A stretch of DNA of 30,931 nucleotides, taken from contig JAHYYL010000025.1 of the NCBI GenBank assembly GCA_019424965.1, positions 1-30,931 of the forward strand, given 5' to 3'. This DNA comes from Collinsella sp. GTDB lineage: Bacteria; Actinomycetota; Coriobacteriia; Coriobacteriales; Coriobacteriaceae. Both the position numbers and the translations under genes were made by a program. Below are positions 22,822 to 30,820 of this stretch, piece by piece. A model generated the notes under the pieces. It saw only the letters and a list, made by a program, of their open reading frames with translations, was not told where the DNA came from and made no database searches. Within the stretch, counting starts at the first letter, position 1; each line of letters starts with the position of its first letter.

Positions 22822-23784
22822 ATGAAACTGTCAAAAATTGCGGCTCTGTTGATGCTGCCCGTGCTGGCGCTGACTCTCGCGGCGTGCTCTGCCCCCAAGG
22901 GCGACGCGAAGGATGCCACGAGCGGCGATGCGCAGATTGCCGAGCTTGTGGCACAAAAGCCGTCGAGCGCCGAGGAGGCGGCCAAGCTGTACCGGCAGCT
23001 GCTGCAAAAGGAAAACGAGATCTTTGCGAGCGATAACGCCCTATGGGAAAAGGTGTTCCTTGCGGCCAACAAAGACACTCCCATGATTGAGGACGGCAAG
23101 AACTACGGTGACTTCTTGCTCGATACCATCGAGGGCGCCAAGGATCAGTTTGCGGCTGACGAGCTTAAGACGCTTAAGGCCGGCGCGCAGCAGGTCAAGG
23201 AGATCGAGGACAAGCTCATGGCGCTGGAGAAGGAGTTCCCCGGATGCGGCAGCGCGCCCGGCGAGGGGGAGAGCGTCGATGCCTCGACCGCAGGCATGGC
23301 CAACGGCGAGAGCGGGGAGACGAAGTTCCCCAGCTTTAAGGGCAAGGACTTGGACGGCAACGATGTAAACAGCGACGAGCTGTTCTCCAAGAACAAGGTC
23401 ACCGTCATGAACTTCTGGTTTACCACCTGCAAGCCGTGCGTGGGAGAGCTGGGCGATCTGGAGAAGCTCAACAAGGAGCTTGCCGAGAAGGGCGGCCAGG
23501 TCGTGGGCGTTAATTCCTTTACGCTCGATGGCAACAAAGACGAGGTGGCTGATGCCAAGGACGTGCTTTCCAAGAAGGGCGTGACGTATAAGAACATCTG
23601 GTTTAAGTCGGACAGCGAGGCCGGAAAGTTCACCTCCAACCTGTACTCGTTCCCGACCACCTACGTGATCGACCAGAACGGTAACATTGTGGGAGAGCCG
23701 ATCATGGGCGGCATCAACTCCGCTGAGCAGCGCGAGGCGCTCAACAAACTGATCGATCAGGCACTCGCGAAGAGCGAACAGTAA
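22822..23784 (+). CDS. TlpA/ResA-like thioredoxin lipoprotein
   Basis: This 320-residue lipoprotein has a signal peptide with lipobox LAAC (C22), a ~140-residue alpha-helical charged region (~35-137) that I do not recognise, a low-complexity Gly/Ser/Glu linker (~142-165), and then a thioredoxin-like AhpC/TSA-Redoxin domain. Its active site is WFTTCKPC (C203, C206) and the cis-Pro region is FPTTYVID. It acts outside the membrane as a thiol-disulfide reductase, probably receiving electrons through the two upstream gene products. RBS GGAGG precedes ATG 22822. It is the third gene of the operon and is closed by a strong terminator at 23810. Confidence 0.93.
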   Translation: MKLSKIAALLMLPVLALTLAACSAPKGDAKDATSGDAQIAELVAQKPSSAEEAAKLYRQLLQKENEIFASDNALWEKVFLAANKDTPMIEDGKNYGDFLLDTIEGAKDQFAADELKTLKAGAQQVKEIEDKLMALEKEFPGCGSAPGEGESVDASTAGMANGESGETKFPSFKGKDLDGNDVNSDELFSKNKVTVMNFWFTTCKPCVGELGDLEKLNKELAEKGGQVVGVNSFTLDGNKDEVADAKDVLSKKGVTYKNIWFKSDSEAGKFTSNLYSFPTTYVIDQNGNIVGEPIMGGINSAEQREALNKLIDQALAKSEQ

Positions 23785-23809
23785 GTCCGTGGGACAGACA
23801 ACTGAAGGG

Positions 23810-23837
23810 GAGTCGCTGGAAACAGCGACTCTTTTTT
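23810..23837 (+). terminator. Rho-independent terminator of the redox operon
   Basis: GAGTCGCTG (23810-23818), loop GAAA, CAGCGACTC (23823-23831), then TTTTTT: a perfect 9-bp stem, 25 bases after the TlpA stop. Confidence 0.95.
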
Positions 23838-23855
23838 CTGCTTCGGGGTAGCATC

Positions 23856-24008
23856 ATGGGTATACGTCGAAAGGGCACGCAGCTTTTCGTGCATTGCCTG
23901 AGCGGTGCGCGAAGCAACCAAGCTGTGAGTTTTCTTAAGCGTTCTGGGTATGGCAGTGTCAAGAATATCGGCGGCATAAGCGGCTACACGGGAAAGGTGG
24001 TGCGTTAG
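23856..24008 (+). CDS. Half-length rhodanese (C-terminal part only)
   Basis: This 50-codon ORF reads MGIRRKGTQLFVHCLSGARS, then NQAVSFLKRSGYGSVKNIGGISGYTGKVVR. HCLSGARS is the rhodanese active-site loop (CxxGxRS) with the sulfur-carrying cysteine, and NIGGI is the usual end of the domain. The N-terminal half of the ~100-residue domain is missing; the DNA upstream is the terminator of the previous operon, with no trace of it. The stop is 2 bases before ATG of the CoADR-rhodanese gene, so the two are probably cotranslated. It is either a decayed rhodanese gene or a small functional sulfur carrier. The RBS is weak (GGGGTAGC). Confidence 0.65.
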   Translation: MGIRRKGTQLFVHCLSGARSNQAVSFLKRSGYGSVKNIGGISGYTGKVVR

Positions 24009-24010
24009 CT

Positions 24011-25702
24011 ATGAAGGTGGTTATCGTTGGAGGCGTCGCGGGCGGCGCATCGGCGGCGGCACGTTTGCGCAGACTCGACGAGCAGGCCCAAATTGTCATC
24101 TTTGAGCGCACGGGTTTTGTATCGTATGCCAACTGTGGGCTTCCGTACTACATTGGCGGCGTGATAGAAGAAGAGAGCGCATTGACGCTGCAGTCTCCCA
24201 AGGGCTTTTGGGATCGCTTTCGCATTGCGGTCAAGACGAGTCACGAGGTGTTTGCCATCCATCCCGATTCGCATACGGTCGAGGCTCGCAATATGCTGAC
24301 GGGCGAGGAATTTGTCGAGACGTATGACAAGCTCATCCTGTCGCCGGGTGCAAAGCCGATTCGCCCTGCGTTGCCGGGCATCGACTCGGATAAAATCTTT
24401 AGCCTACGCACCGTTGAGGACACGCTGCGTATTCACAGCTATGTTCGAGAGCGGCGACCGAGCAGTGCCGTCGTGATCGGCGGCGGCTTCATTGGCGTCG
24501 AGACGGCGGAGAATCTGTGTGAGCTGGGGCTCCAGGTGACCCTTCTGCAGCGTCCCGTCCAGCTTATGAACAACCTGGATTACGACATGGCGACCCTTTT
24601 GCATACCGAGGTGCGTGAGCACGGTATCGATCTGCGCCTCAAGGCCGATGTGACAGGTTTTGAGGAAGTTGATGGCCGCGTTGTCACCCATGTTGCGGGC
24701 GATGACCCTATCGGAGCCGATATGGTGCTGCTTGCCATTGGCGTGGCACCTGAGAGCCATCTGGCGCAAGAGGCGGGGCTCGAACTGGGCATCAAGGGGG
24801 CTATTGTGGTCAACGACCGCATGGAGACCTCTGCTGCCGACGTGTATGCCGTGGGCGATGCCGTGCAGGTCACGCATCAGGTGACCGGCGAGGACGCGGT
24901 CATTTCGCTCGCCGGCCCCGCCAACAAGCAGGGGCGTGTCGTCGCCGATGTCATAGCCGGCATGGACAGCTGCTACCGCGGATCGTTGGGCTCATCGGTT
25001 ATCAAGGTATTCGACTTGACGGCGGCAAGCACGGGACTATCCGAAAAGGCAGCACGCGCGGCGGGAATTGACTGCGACAGCGTGGTCCTGTCGCCCGGTT
25101 CGCATGCGGGTTATTATCCGGGTGCAACGCCCATGACCATGAAGGTTGTCTTCGAGAAGCAGGGATTGCGCCTGCTGGGTGCGCAAATCGTGGGCATCGA
25201 TGGTGTGGACAAGCGTATCGACGTTCTGGCGACTGCCATCCAGGCAGGCATGCGCGGCGATAGGCTTAAGGATTTGGACCTAGCATACGCGCCGCCGTAT
25301 TCATCGGCGAAGGATCCCGTCAATATGGCGGGCTTTATGATCGAGAACCTCAATCGCGGCATGCTGGCGCAGTGGCATTGGGAGGATGAGCCCAACTTGC
25401 CACGCGATGGCAGCGTGCAGCTGCTCGATGTTCGTACGGAAGGGGAGTATGAGCGCGGGCATATCGATGGTTTCGTAAACATTCCCGTCGATGATCTGCG
25501 CAATCGCCTGGGCGAGCTCGACCGGGCCAAGCCGGTCTACGTGATTTGCCAGAGCGGCATTCGCAGCTACATTGCTTGCCGCATTTTGGCGCAGCATGGC
25601 TTTGAGTGCTTTAACTTCTCGGGCGGCTATCGCTTCTTTGTGGCCGTGACTGAGGCTCGCCGCGGCAGCGCTAACGTTATGCCGTGCGGGCTCGAAAAGT
25701 AG
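24011..25702 (+). CDS. CoA-disulfide reductase / FAD-dependent oxidoreductase with rhodanese domain
   Basis: This is a 563-residue flavoprotein. FAD-binding VIVGGVAGGASAAARLRR starts at residue 4, the redox-active single cysteine is C42 in SYANCGLPYYIGG, the NAD(P)H-binding VVIGGGFIGVETAENL lies around 155-170, and DVYAVGDAV is the second FAD motif. The C-terminal dimer domain ends near 450, then a rhodanese domain (~465-555) follows with LLDVRTEGEYERGHIDG and active-site loop CQSGIRSY. This is the CoADR-RHD architecture, known to reduce CoA-disulfide, CoA-persulfide or polysulfide using NAD(P)H. The start has GGAAAGG upstream. It forms a unit with the half-rhodanese ORF before it. The substrate in this organism is inferred from the family. 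Confidence 0.92.
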   Translation: MKVVIVGGVAGGASAAARLRRLDEQAQIVIFERTGFVSYANCGLPYYIGGVIEEESALTLQSPKGFWDRFRIAVKTSHEVFAIHPDSHTVEARNMLTGEEFVETYDKLILSPGAKPIRPALPGIDSDKIFSLRTVEDTLRIHSYVRERRPSSAVVIGGGFIGVETAENLCELGLQVTLLQRPVQLMNNLDYDMATLLHTEVREHGIDLRLKADVTGFEEVDGRVVTHVAGDDPIGADMVLLAIGVAPESHLAQEAGLELGIKGAIVVNDRMETSAADVYAVGDAVQVTHQVTGEDAVISLAGPANKQGRVVADVIAGMDSCYRGSLGSSVIKVFDLTAASTGLSEKAARAAGIDCDSVVLSPGSHAGYYPGATPMTMKVVFEKQGLRLLGAQIVGIDGVDKRIDVLATAIQAGMRGDRLKDLDLAYAPPYSSAKDPVNMAGFMIENLNRGMLAQWHWEDEPNLPRDGSVQLLDVRTEGEYERGHIDGFVNIPVDDLRNRLGELDRAKPVYVICQSGIRSYIACRILAQHGFECFNFSGGYRFFVAVTEARRGSANVMPCGLEK

Positions 25703-25713
25703 CGCGCATTGGA

Positions 25714-25744
25714 ATGTGACAAAGTGACAGCCTCTTTGTCGCAT
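25714..25744. repeat. 31-bp palindromic repeat, copy 2
   Basis: The arms are ATGTGACAAAG and CTTTGTCGCAT, with a slightly different centre from the other copies. Together with the following ~20 bases it resembles copy 1 and its flank, including the same minus-strand reading (NIPDATKRLSLCHI against NIEDATKELPLCHI in the kinase). Confidence 0.8.
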
Positions 25745-25886
25745 CGGGGATGTTATATGCGGGATGGTGCGCCATGCGGCGTGCTGTCCCGTTCGTTTTT
25801 TGGCGCGGTTCGTTACACTCCTCACTGGTATCGGCCAAAAATGAGGATAGAGTAGGACAAACGCGCCGAACGTGAACGGCGGGGGA

Positions 25887-25904
25887 GCGGGCGAGCGCGC
25901 CCGC
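25887..25904 (+). promoter_or_regulatory. GC-rich hairpin before the ABC exporter RBS
   Basis: GCGGGCG (25887-25893) and CGCCCGC (25898-25904) form a 7-bp stem with loop AGCG, directly before GAGAGAGG and ATG 25924. It could limit translation initiation or stabilise the transcript. No promoter is clear in the rest of the 221-base gap. Confidence 0.4.
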
Positions 25905-25923
25905 GCGAGAGAGGTTGCCGTCC

Positions 25924-28900
25924 ATGCTGGATCTCAGAGTTATTTGCAAAAGGTACGTTACGCAGTCGTTTACGCAGGTAGCGCTCGACAGCGTAAGCCT
26001 GTCTTTTCGCGATAACGAGTTCGTAGCCATTCTGGGTCCCTCGGGTTCGGGTAAAACTACGATGCTCAACGTCATCGGTGGACTCGATCATTTCGATTCG
26101 GGCGATCTGCTGATCGACGGCATCTCGACCAAGGACTTCAACGACCACGATTGGGATGCCTATCGCAATAATCGCATCGGCTTTGTGTTCCAGAGCTATA
26201 ACCTCATTCCGCACCAGAGCATTTTGGAAAACGTGGAGTTGGCGCTTACGCTCGCGGGCGTGGGGCATGCCGAGCGCCGCCAACGTGCGCGCAAGGCGCT
26301 CGAGGCAGTCGGTCTGGGCGAGCACGTTGACAAGCGCCCGAGCCAGCTTTCGGGCGGGCAGATGCAGCGCGTGGCCATTGCCCGCGCCCTGATCAATGAC
26401 CCCGAGATTGTGCTGGCTGACGAGCCGACCGGCGCCTTGGACTCAACGACGTCCGTCCAGGTCATGGATTTGCTCAAGGACGTTGCGCGCGACCGTCTGG
26501 TCATCATGGTCACGCACAATCCCGAGCTGGCGTACAAGTACGCCACGCGCATTGTCAACCTGGCGGACGGCAAGGTCACCGACGATTCAGATCCCTTTGA
26601 TGCTGCCGAGGCCGCGCGTCGCGAGGCCAAGCCCACGCGCAAAACCTCGATGAGCTTTGTGACGGCGCTTGGGCTTTCTGCCCGAAACCTCATGACCAAG
26701 AAGGGCCGCACGGCCATGACGGCCTTTGCAGGTTCGATTGGCATTATTGGCATCGCGGCGATTCTGGCGCTCTCCAACGGCGTAAACGGCTACATCAAAA
26801 AGGTCGAGGAGGACACACTCTCGAGCTACCCGCTTACGATTTCCAAACAAGATTATGACCTGTCATCCATGATGGGCGGGAATGGGGCCACGGATGACGA
26901 TACGTCCAAGAACGAGGGTTCGTCCGACGACGGCACCGACGGCAAGGCTCAGGGGACCGATAAGATCCCTGTGGTCACGGCCGTAAAGGATATGTTCGCA
27001 AGCGTTAAGTCAAACGACATGACGAGCTTTAAGGCATGGCTCGATGCCGGTGGCGACGGCATCGATAAAGAGGTCAACGCCATTCAGTACGGCTACGGCG
27101 TGACGCCGGTTGTCTATCGTGCCGGCAAGGGCGATGAGAAGCCTGTCCGGCTGGTGCCCAACGCCATGACCGAGGCCATGAGCGGAGGCGCGAGCTCGGC
27201 GGCAACGGTGAGCATGGAATCCATGGGAACCTCGGTCTTTAACGAGATGATTGACGACCAGAGCCTGCTCGACAGCCAGTACGATGTCGTTGCCGGCCAT
27301 TGGCCTACGTCCGCCAACGAGGCCGTGATGGTGCTTTCGAGCCGCGGAACGGTGGGCGACTACACGCTCTACAGTATCGGCGTGCTGGATATCGATGAGC
27401 TCAACGACCTGGTTAACAGTGCCATGACGGCCGACGGCAAGGTCAAGACGCCCAAGACCGGCAGCGACTTTACCTACGACGATGCACTGTCCACGACGTT
27501 TAAGGTGTTGTCGCCGGCCGATGCCTATCGCAAAAACGAAGAGACCGGCATGTGGACTGACATGTCTGGCGACGCCGACTTTATGAAAGCCAAGGTTGCC
27601 GACGGTATTGACGCGCGCATTGTGGGCGTGGTGCGACCCAACGAGACGGCAAACGCGAGCGCATTGTCCCCGGGCATTGTCTATACGCATGCGCTGACTC
27701 GCCAGCTTATGGAGCGTGCTGCCGATTCGCAGATTGTGCAGGAGCAGCTTGCCCACCCCGAGACGGATGTCTTTACGGGCAAAACCTTCGACGAGCTGCA
27801 GGGCGAAGCCAAGCAGGGCGTGGATTTGGGCGGTATGTTCAGCGTAGACGAGGCGGCACTGAAGAGCGCGTTCTCACTCGATACGTCTGCGCTCTCGGGC
27901 GCAGCCGGCGGTATGGACCTTTCTGGTCTCGACTTGTCCGGGCTGGACATTGACCTTTCGGGTGTTGGGAGGGACATCGACTTTAGTGACATCATGGCCA
28001 AAGCGCCGGCCCCAGATTTCTCGGGCATCTTTGATGGTCTTGAGCTCACGCCTGAGCAAATGCAGCAGGTGGGAGCACTTGCCAACCAGCTGTTTGAGGG
28101 CTTTATGCGCTCTGATCAGTTTAAGGCGCTGTCACCCGAAGATCTTAAGGATGCGTCAAAGCTTGCTGCCGCATTCTCGGCGTATCTTGAGCATGATGCC
28201 GCAGCCCAGCAAATCCTGGCCCAGCTCAAAGCGCTCGGCGGCGATGCCCTGGCCGAGCGCCTGCAGCAGGCGATGACCGACTATGTACAAAAGCAGCTGG
28301 CTCCGTATCTGCAGCAGGCTATGGATCAGGTGATGAAGACAATTAGCGAACAGATTGCGACGACCGTATCGTCCCAGCTCAAGTCGGGCGCGGCAGGGCT
28401 CATGGACCAAATGGCGACGCAGATGTCTTCGAGTTTTGCCAACCTGGCGAGCGCCATGCGCGTGGATGCGGGCGCCTTTGCTCGTGCCATCCACTTCAAC
28501 ATGGACGCCGAGGACCTGAGCTCGCTCATGATGAGCTATGCCAAGGCGTCGAAGCTCACCTACGACAACAATCTGACCACGTTGGGCTATGCGGACGAGG
28601 CGGACCCCATTTCGGTCAAGATTTTCCCGCGCGACTTTGAGGCCAAGGAGCGCGTGCTCGATTACATCGATGCGTACAACAAGCAGGTCAAAGCCGCTGG
28701 TCACGATGAGCAGGCAATCTCGTATACCGACTACATGGGCATCATCATGGGCTCGGTGACCGACATCGTGAACACCATCAGCTTGGTGCTCATCTCATTC
28801 GTGAGTATCAGTTTGGTGGTGAGCTCCATCATGATCGGCATCATCACCTACATCAGCGTGCTGGAGCGCAAAAAGGAGATTGGCATCCTGCGCGCGATCG

Positions 28901-29178
28901 GCGCGTCAAAGCGCAACGTGGCAAACGTATTTAATGCCGAGACCTTTATCGAAGGCCTCATTGCCGGCGTCTTTGCCATTGTCGTCGTGGTGGCCGTGAG
29001 CTTTCCGGTTAATGCCTGGGCGCTTGCGGCCAAGCAGGTGCCCAACCTGATGAGCCTGCCCGTTCAAGACGCGCTGATGCTCATTGTAATTTCGGTGCTG
29101 CTGACGGTCGTTGCCGGCCTGCTGCCGGCTCGCAGCGCATCCAAGAAAGACCCTGTGGAAGCCCTACGCTCCGAATAA
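25924..29178 (+). CDS. MacB/FtsX-type ABC exporter, ATPase-permease fusion
   Basis: This is a 1084-residue protein. The N-terminal ABC ATPase (1-~225) shows Walker A GPSGSGKT (38-45), Q-loop region FVFQSYNLIPHQS, signature LSGGQMQR (~142-149), Walker B IVLADEP (~162-168) and switch His in VTHNPE. The first permease helix is at about 263-283, followed by a very large extracytoplasmic region (~285-940) and three C-terminal helices of the FtsX type (ISVLERKKEIGILRAIGASKRNV between the second and third), ending in the RSASKKDPVEALRSE signature. Type VII ABC systems of this kind drive export or mechanical work outside the membrane rather than import. ATG 25924 has GAGAGAGG at 9 bases; an in-frame TTG is 9 bases earlier. 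Inside the ectodomain, ~655-690 contains DLSGLDLSGLDIDLSG. The substrate is unknown. Confidence 0.9.
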   Translation: MLDLRVICKRYVTQSFTQVALDSVSLSFRDNEFVAILGPSGSGKTTMLNVIGGLDHFDSGDLLIDGISTKDFNDHDWDAYRNNRIGFVFQSYNLIPHQSILENVELALTLAGVGHAERRQRARKALEAVGLGEHVDKRPSQLSGGQMQRVAIARALINDPEIVLADEPTGALDSTTSVQVMDLLKDVARDRLVIMVTHNPELAYKYATRIVNLADGKVTDDSDPFDAAEAARREAKPTRKTSMSFVTALGLSARNLMTKKGRTAMTAFAGSIGIIGIAAILALSNGVNGYIKKVEEDTLSSYPLTISKQDYDLSSMMGGNGATDDDTSKNEGSSDDGTDGKAQGTDKIPVVTAVKDMFASVKSNDMTSFKAWLDAGGDGIDKEVNAIQYGYGVTPVVYRAGKGDEKPVRLVPNAMTEAMSGGASSAATVSMESMGTSVFNEMIDDQSLLDSQYDVVAGHWPTSANEAVMVLSSRGTVGDYTLYSIGVLDIDELNDLVNSAMTADGKVKTPKTGSDFTYDDALSTTFKVLSPADAYRKNEETGMWTDMSGDADFMKAKVADGIDARIVGVVRPNETANASALSPGIVYTHALTRQLMERAADSQIVQEQLAHPETDVFTGKTFDELQGEAKQGVDLGGMFSVDEAALKSAFSLDTSALSGAAGGMDLSGLDLSGLDIDLSGVGRDIDFSDIMAKAPAPDFSGIFDGLELTPEQMQQVGALANQLFEGFMRSDQFKALSPEDLKDASKLAAAFSAYLEHDAAAQQILAQLKALGGDALAERLQQAMTDYVQKQLAPYLQQAMDQVMKTISEQIATTVSSQLKSGAAGLMDQMATQMSSSFANLASAMRVDAGAFARAIHFNMDAEDLSSLMMSYAKASKLTYDNNLTTLGYADEADPISVKIFPRDFEAKERVLDYIDAYNKQVKAAGHDEQAISYTDYMGIIMGSVTDIVNTISLVLISFVSISLVVSSIMIGIITYISVLERKKEIGILRAIGASKRNVANVFNAETFIEGLIAGVFAIVVVVAVSFPVNAWALAAKQVPNLMSLPVQDALMLIVISVLLTVVAGLLPARSASKKDPVEALRSE

Positions 29179-29208
29179 TGTGACAAAGGGGCAGTCCCTT
29201 TGTCACAT
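29178..29208. repeat. 31-bp palindromic repeat, copy 3
   Basis: The arms ATGTGACAAAGGG and CCCTTTGTCACAT are a perfect inverted repeat around GCAGT; an extra A/T pair extends it to 29177-29209. It starts on the last base of the ABC exporter stop codon. With no U tract it is not a normal terminator, but it may end or protect that mRNA. Confidence 0.9.
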
Positions 29209-29262
29209 TGGGGGCCCAATTACCGTTCGGCACGTTAAGGGTCCCCGCTCCCCGCTTAACAC

Positions 29263-29291
29263 TTGACGAAGAATCTCCATCTTTATATACC
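29263..29291 (+). promoter_or_regulatory. Promoter of the MFS transporter gene
   Basis: TTGACG (29263-29268), 17-base spacer, TATACC (29286-29291). The -10 lies inside the operator-like palindrome 29284-29307. ATG follows 46 bases after the -10. Confidence 0.6.
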
Positions 29292-29307
29292 TATCGGTAG
29301 GCATATA
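29284..29307. promoter_or_regulatory. Operator-like near-perfect palindrome at the MFS promoter
   Basis: The arms TATATACCTA (29284-29293) and TAGGCATATA (29298-29307) are complementary at 9 of 10 positions around TCGG. They cover the -10 box, the position expected for a repressor such as TetR. A second pairing, CTATCGG (29291-29297) with CCGATAG (29318-29324), could form in the RNA leader. Confidence 0.65.
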
Positions 29308-29337
29308 GGTTGCATTGCCGATAGAAACGGAGTAACC

Positions 29338-30618
29338 ATGACTCTCATCGCACCAGCCGAAAAGGACCGCCCCCGTGAGAGCGGCGCATTTGCTTGGATT
29401 GTCGTTATTGCGCTCGGTTTAATGTCTGCGGGAACAACCGGCACCTACAGCATCATTGCCGGCTCATTCATCGCTCCTGTATGTGAAGACCTGGGCTTTG
29501 ACTACACTTCTTTCTCTTTCTATTTCACCGCGATTCTTCTTGGCCTTGCGCTTGGGCTTCCGCTTTTGAGTCGTTTCATTCCAAAAGTAATCGGCAAACC
29601 ATGGCATATTTGCGTTGAACTCGTCCTTATTGCCGCCGGCGCCGCAATGGCGTTCTACACCGAGGTCTGGATGTTCATCGTCTCCGCCGCAGTGATCGGC
29701 ATCTGCTTTTCGTTCACAACGGGTGTCTGCATGTCCGATGTCATTGACCAATGGTTCAGTAAATCGTCTGGTCTTGCCATCGGCCTTGCGTGGGGCGTTA
29801 ATTCTCTCTGCACGCTGCTATTGAGTCCTGTCATTACACTGGTCATCGAGCAGCAAGGCTGGCGTACGGGTTACATCGTACTTGCGGCCGTTTCTGCAGC
29901 CATGATATTGCCCACAAGCGCATTTATCATTCGCCTTAAGCCTTCTGATCGCAATATGCTTCCGTACGGAGAGACTACCTCCGAAACCCATGAGAGCTAC
30001 AGCGCCGATGAAAAGGAAGATGTCTCTTCGGGCATGGCGCTCCGCGATGCCGCGAAAACGCCATCTTTTATTCTCTGTGCCCTTCTGCTCTGCGTGGCGC
30101 AACTCACCTGCTGCATGAACCAGCTGTTCCCGACCTATGCAAGCGAGGTCGGCTTCAATCCCATCGTGGGAAGCCTAATGGTTTCGGCGGCCTCGCTCTC
30201 CGATATTTTCCTAAATCCCTTCGTAGGCAAAACATGCGACAAGCTCGGTGCTATTAAAGCAACGGTCGCATGGACGGGAGTCAGCATTCTTTCATTCCTA
30301 CTTCTCATCTTTGGCGGAAGCAACGAGACCGTTTCCATCATCGCGGCCGGCGTAAACGACGTCATGTTCGCCATCGTTGGAACTGCAATGCCGATGATTC
30401 TCCTCTCGCTCTTCGGATCACGCGATTTTGGAAGGATCTATTCGATTATTTGCTCAGCGGGCTATGTTGTCGGAGCTTTCGGAATGCCAGTCATGATGAA
30501 GGTTTACGGTATGGCAGGGTCTTTCCAAGGAGTATTCGTCTTCTGTATCATCTGCAACCTTCTGATTGCGACATTTGCTTTAGTTTCCGGTCTCCTCAAT
30601 AAGACTACCGCGAAATAA
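29338..30618 (+). CDS. MFS transporter, OFA (oxalate/formate antiporter)-like
   Basis: This 426-residue integral membrane protein has about 12 hydrophobic helices and a charged central loop (SETHESYSADEKEDVSS, ~220-237) between the two six-helix halves. Features such as GTTGTYSIIAGSF in helix 1, FSFYFTAILLGLALGLP, and GWRTGYIVLAAVSA recall the OFA family, which exchanges small organic acids, but the substrate cannot be read from the sequence. ATG 29338 has ACGGAG 7 bases upstream; the frame is open from 29263, but that would begin at the -35 box. Base and codon use is less GC-rich than in the upstream genes, possibly a sign of transfer. The gene is convergent with a TetR-like gene that may control it. 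Confidence 0.88.
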   Translation: MTLIAPAEKDRPRESGAFAWIVVIALGLMSAGTTGTYSIIAGSFIAPVCEDLGFDYTSFSFYFTAILLGLALGLPLLSRFIPKVIGKPWHICVELVLIAAGAAMAFYTEVWMFIVSAAVIGICFSFTTGVCMSDVIDQWFSKSSGLAIGLAWGVNSLCTLLLSPVITLVIEQQGWRTGYIVLAAVSAAMILPTSAFIIRLKPSDRNMLPYGETTSETHESYSADEKEDVSSGMALRDAAKTPSFILCALLLCVAQLTCCMNQLFPTYASEVGFNPIVGSLMVSAASLSDIFLNPFVGKTCDKLGAIKATVAWTGVSILSFLLLIFGGSNETVSIIAAGVNDVMFAIVGTAMPMILLSLFGSRDFGRIYSIICSAGYVVGAFGMPVMMKVYGMAGSFQGVFVFCIICNLLIATFALVSGLLNKTTAK

Positions 30619-30671
30619 CCTGACCAACGAACTGCCCTTCAGCCCTGTCATTTGTCTCCGCAAGTTAAAAC

Positions 30672-30716
30672 GAAATTGGGGCCGATTCCAACATAGCTGG
30701 AATCGGCCCCAATTTC
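30672..30716. terminator. Bidirectional terminator with 19-bp perfect stem
   Basis: Bases 30672-30690 are the exact reverse complement of 30698-30716, with a 7-base loop. The outer GAAATT/AATTTC supplies A/T-rich ends for either direction. It lies between the MFS gene and the convergent TetR-like gene. Confidence 0.9.
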
Positions 30717-30820
30717 TATTCAACAACTTTTGCAATCATCGCGAACACGGGTTTCGAACCATTCCGCGAACCCGCAAGTCGTCGCATCGCGCTTGCCAAG
30801 GTGCCTCTGTTATTACGCGC

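Noticed and set aside
30740..30780. tRNA-like GGTTTCGAACC segment
   Set aside because: Only a T-arm-like string; no acceptor, D or anticodon arms can be folded around it.
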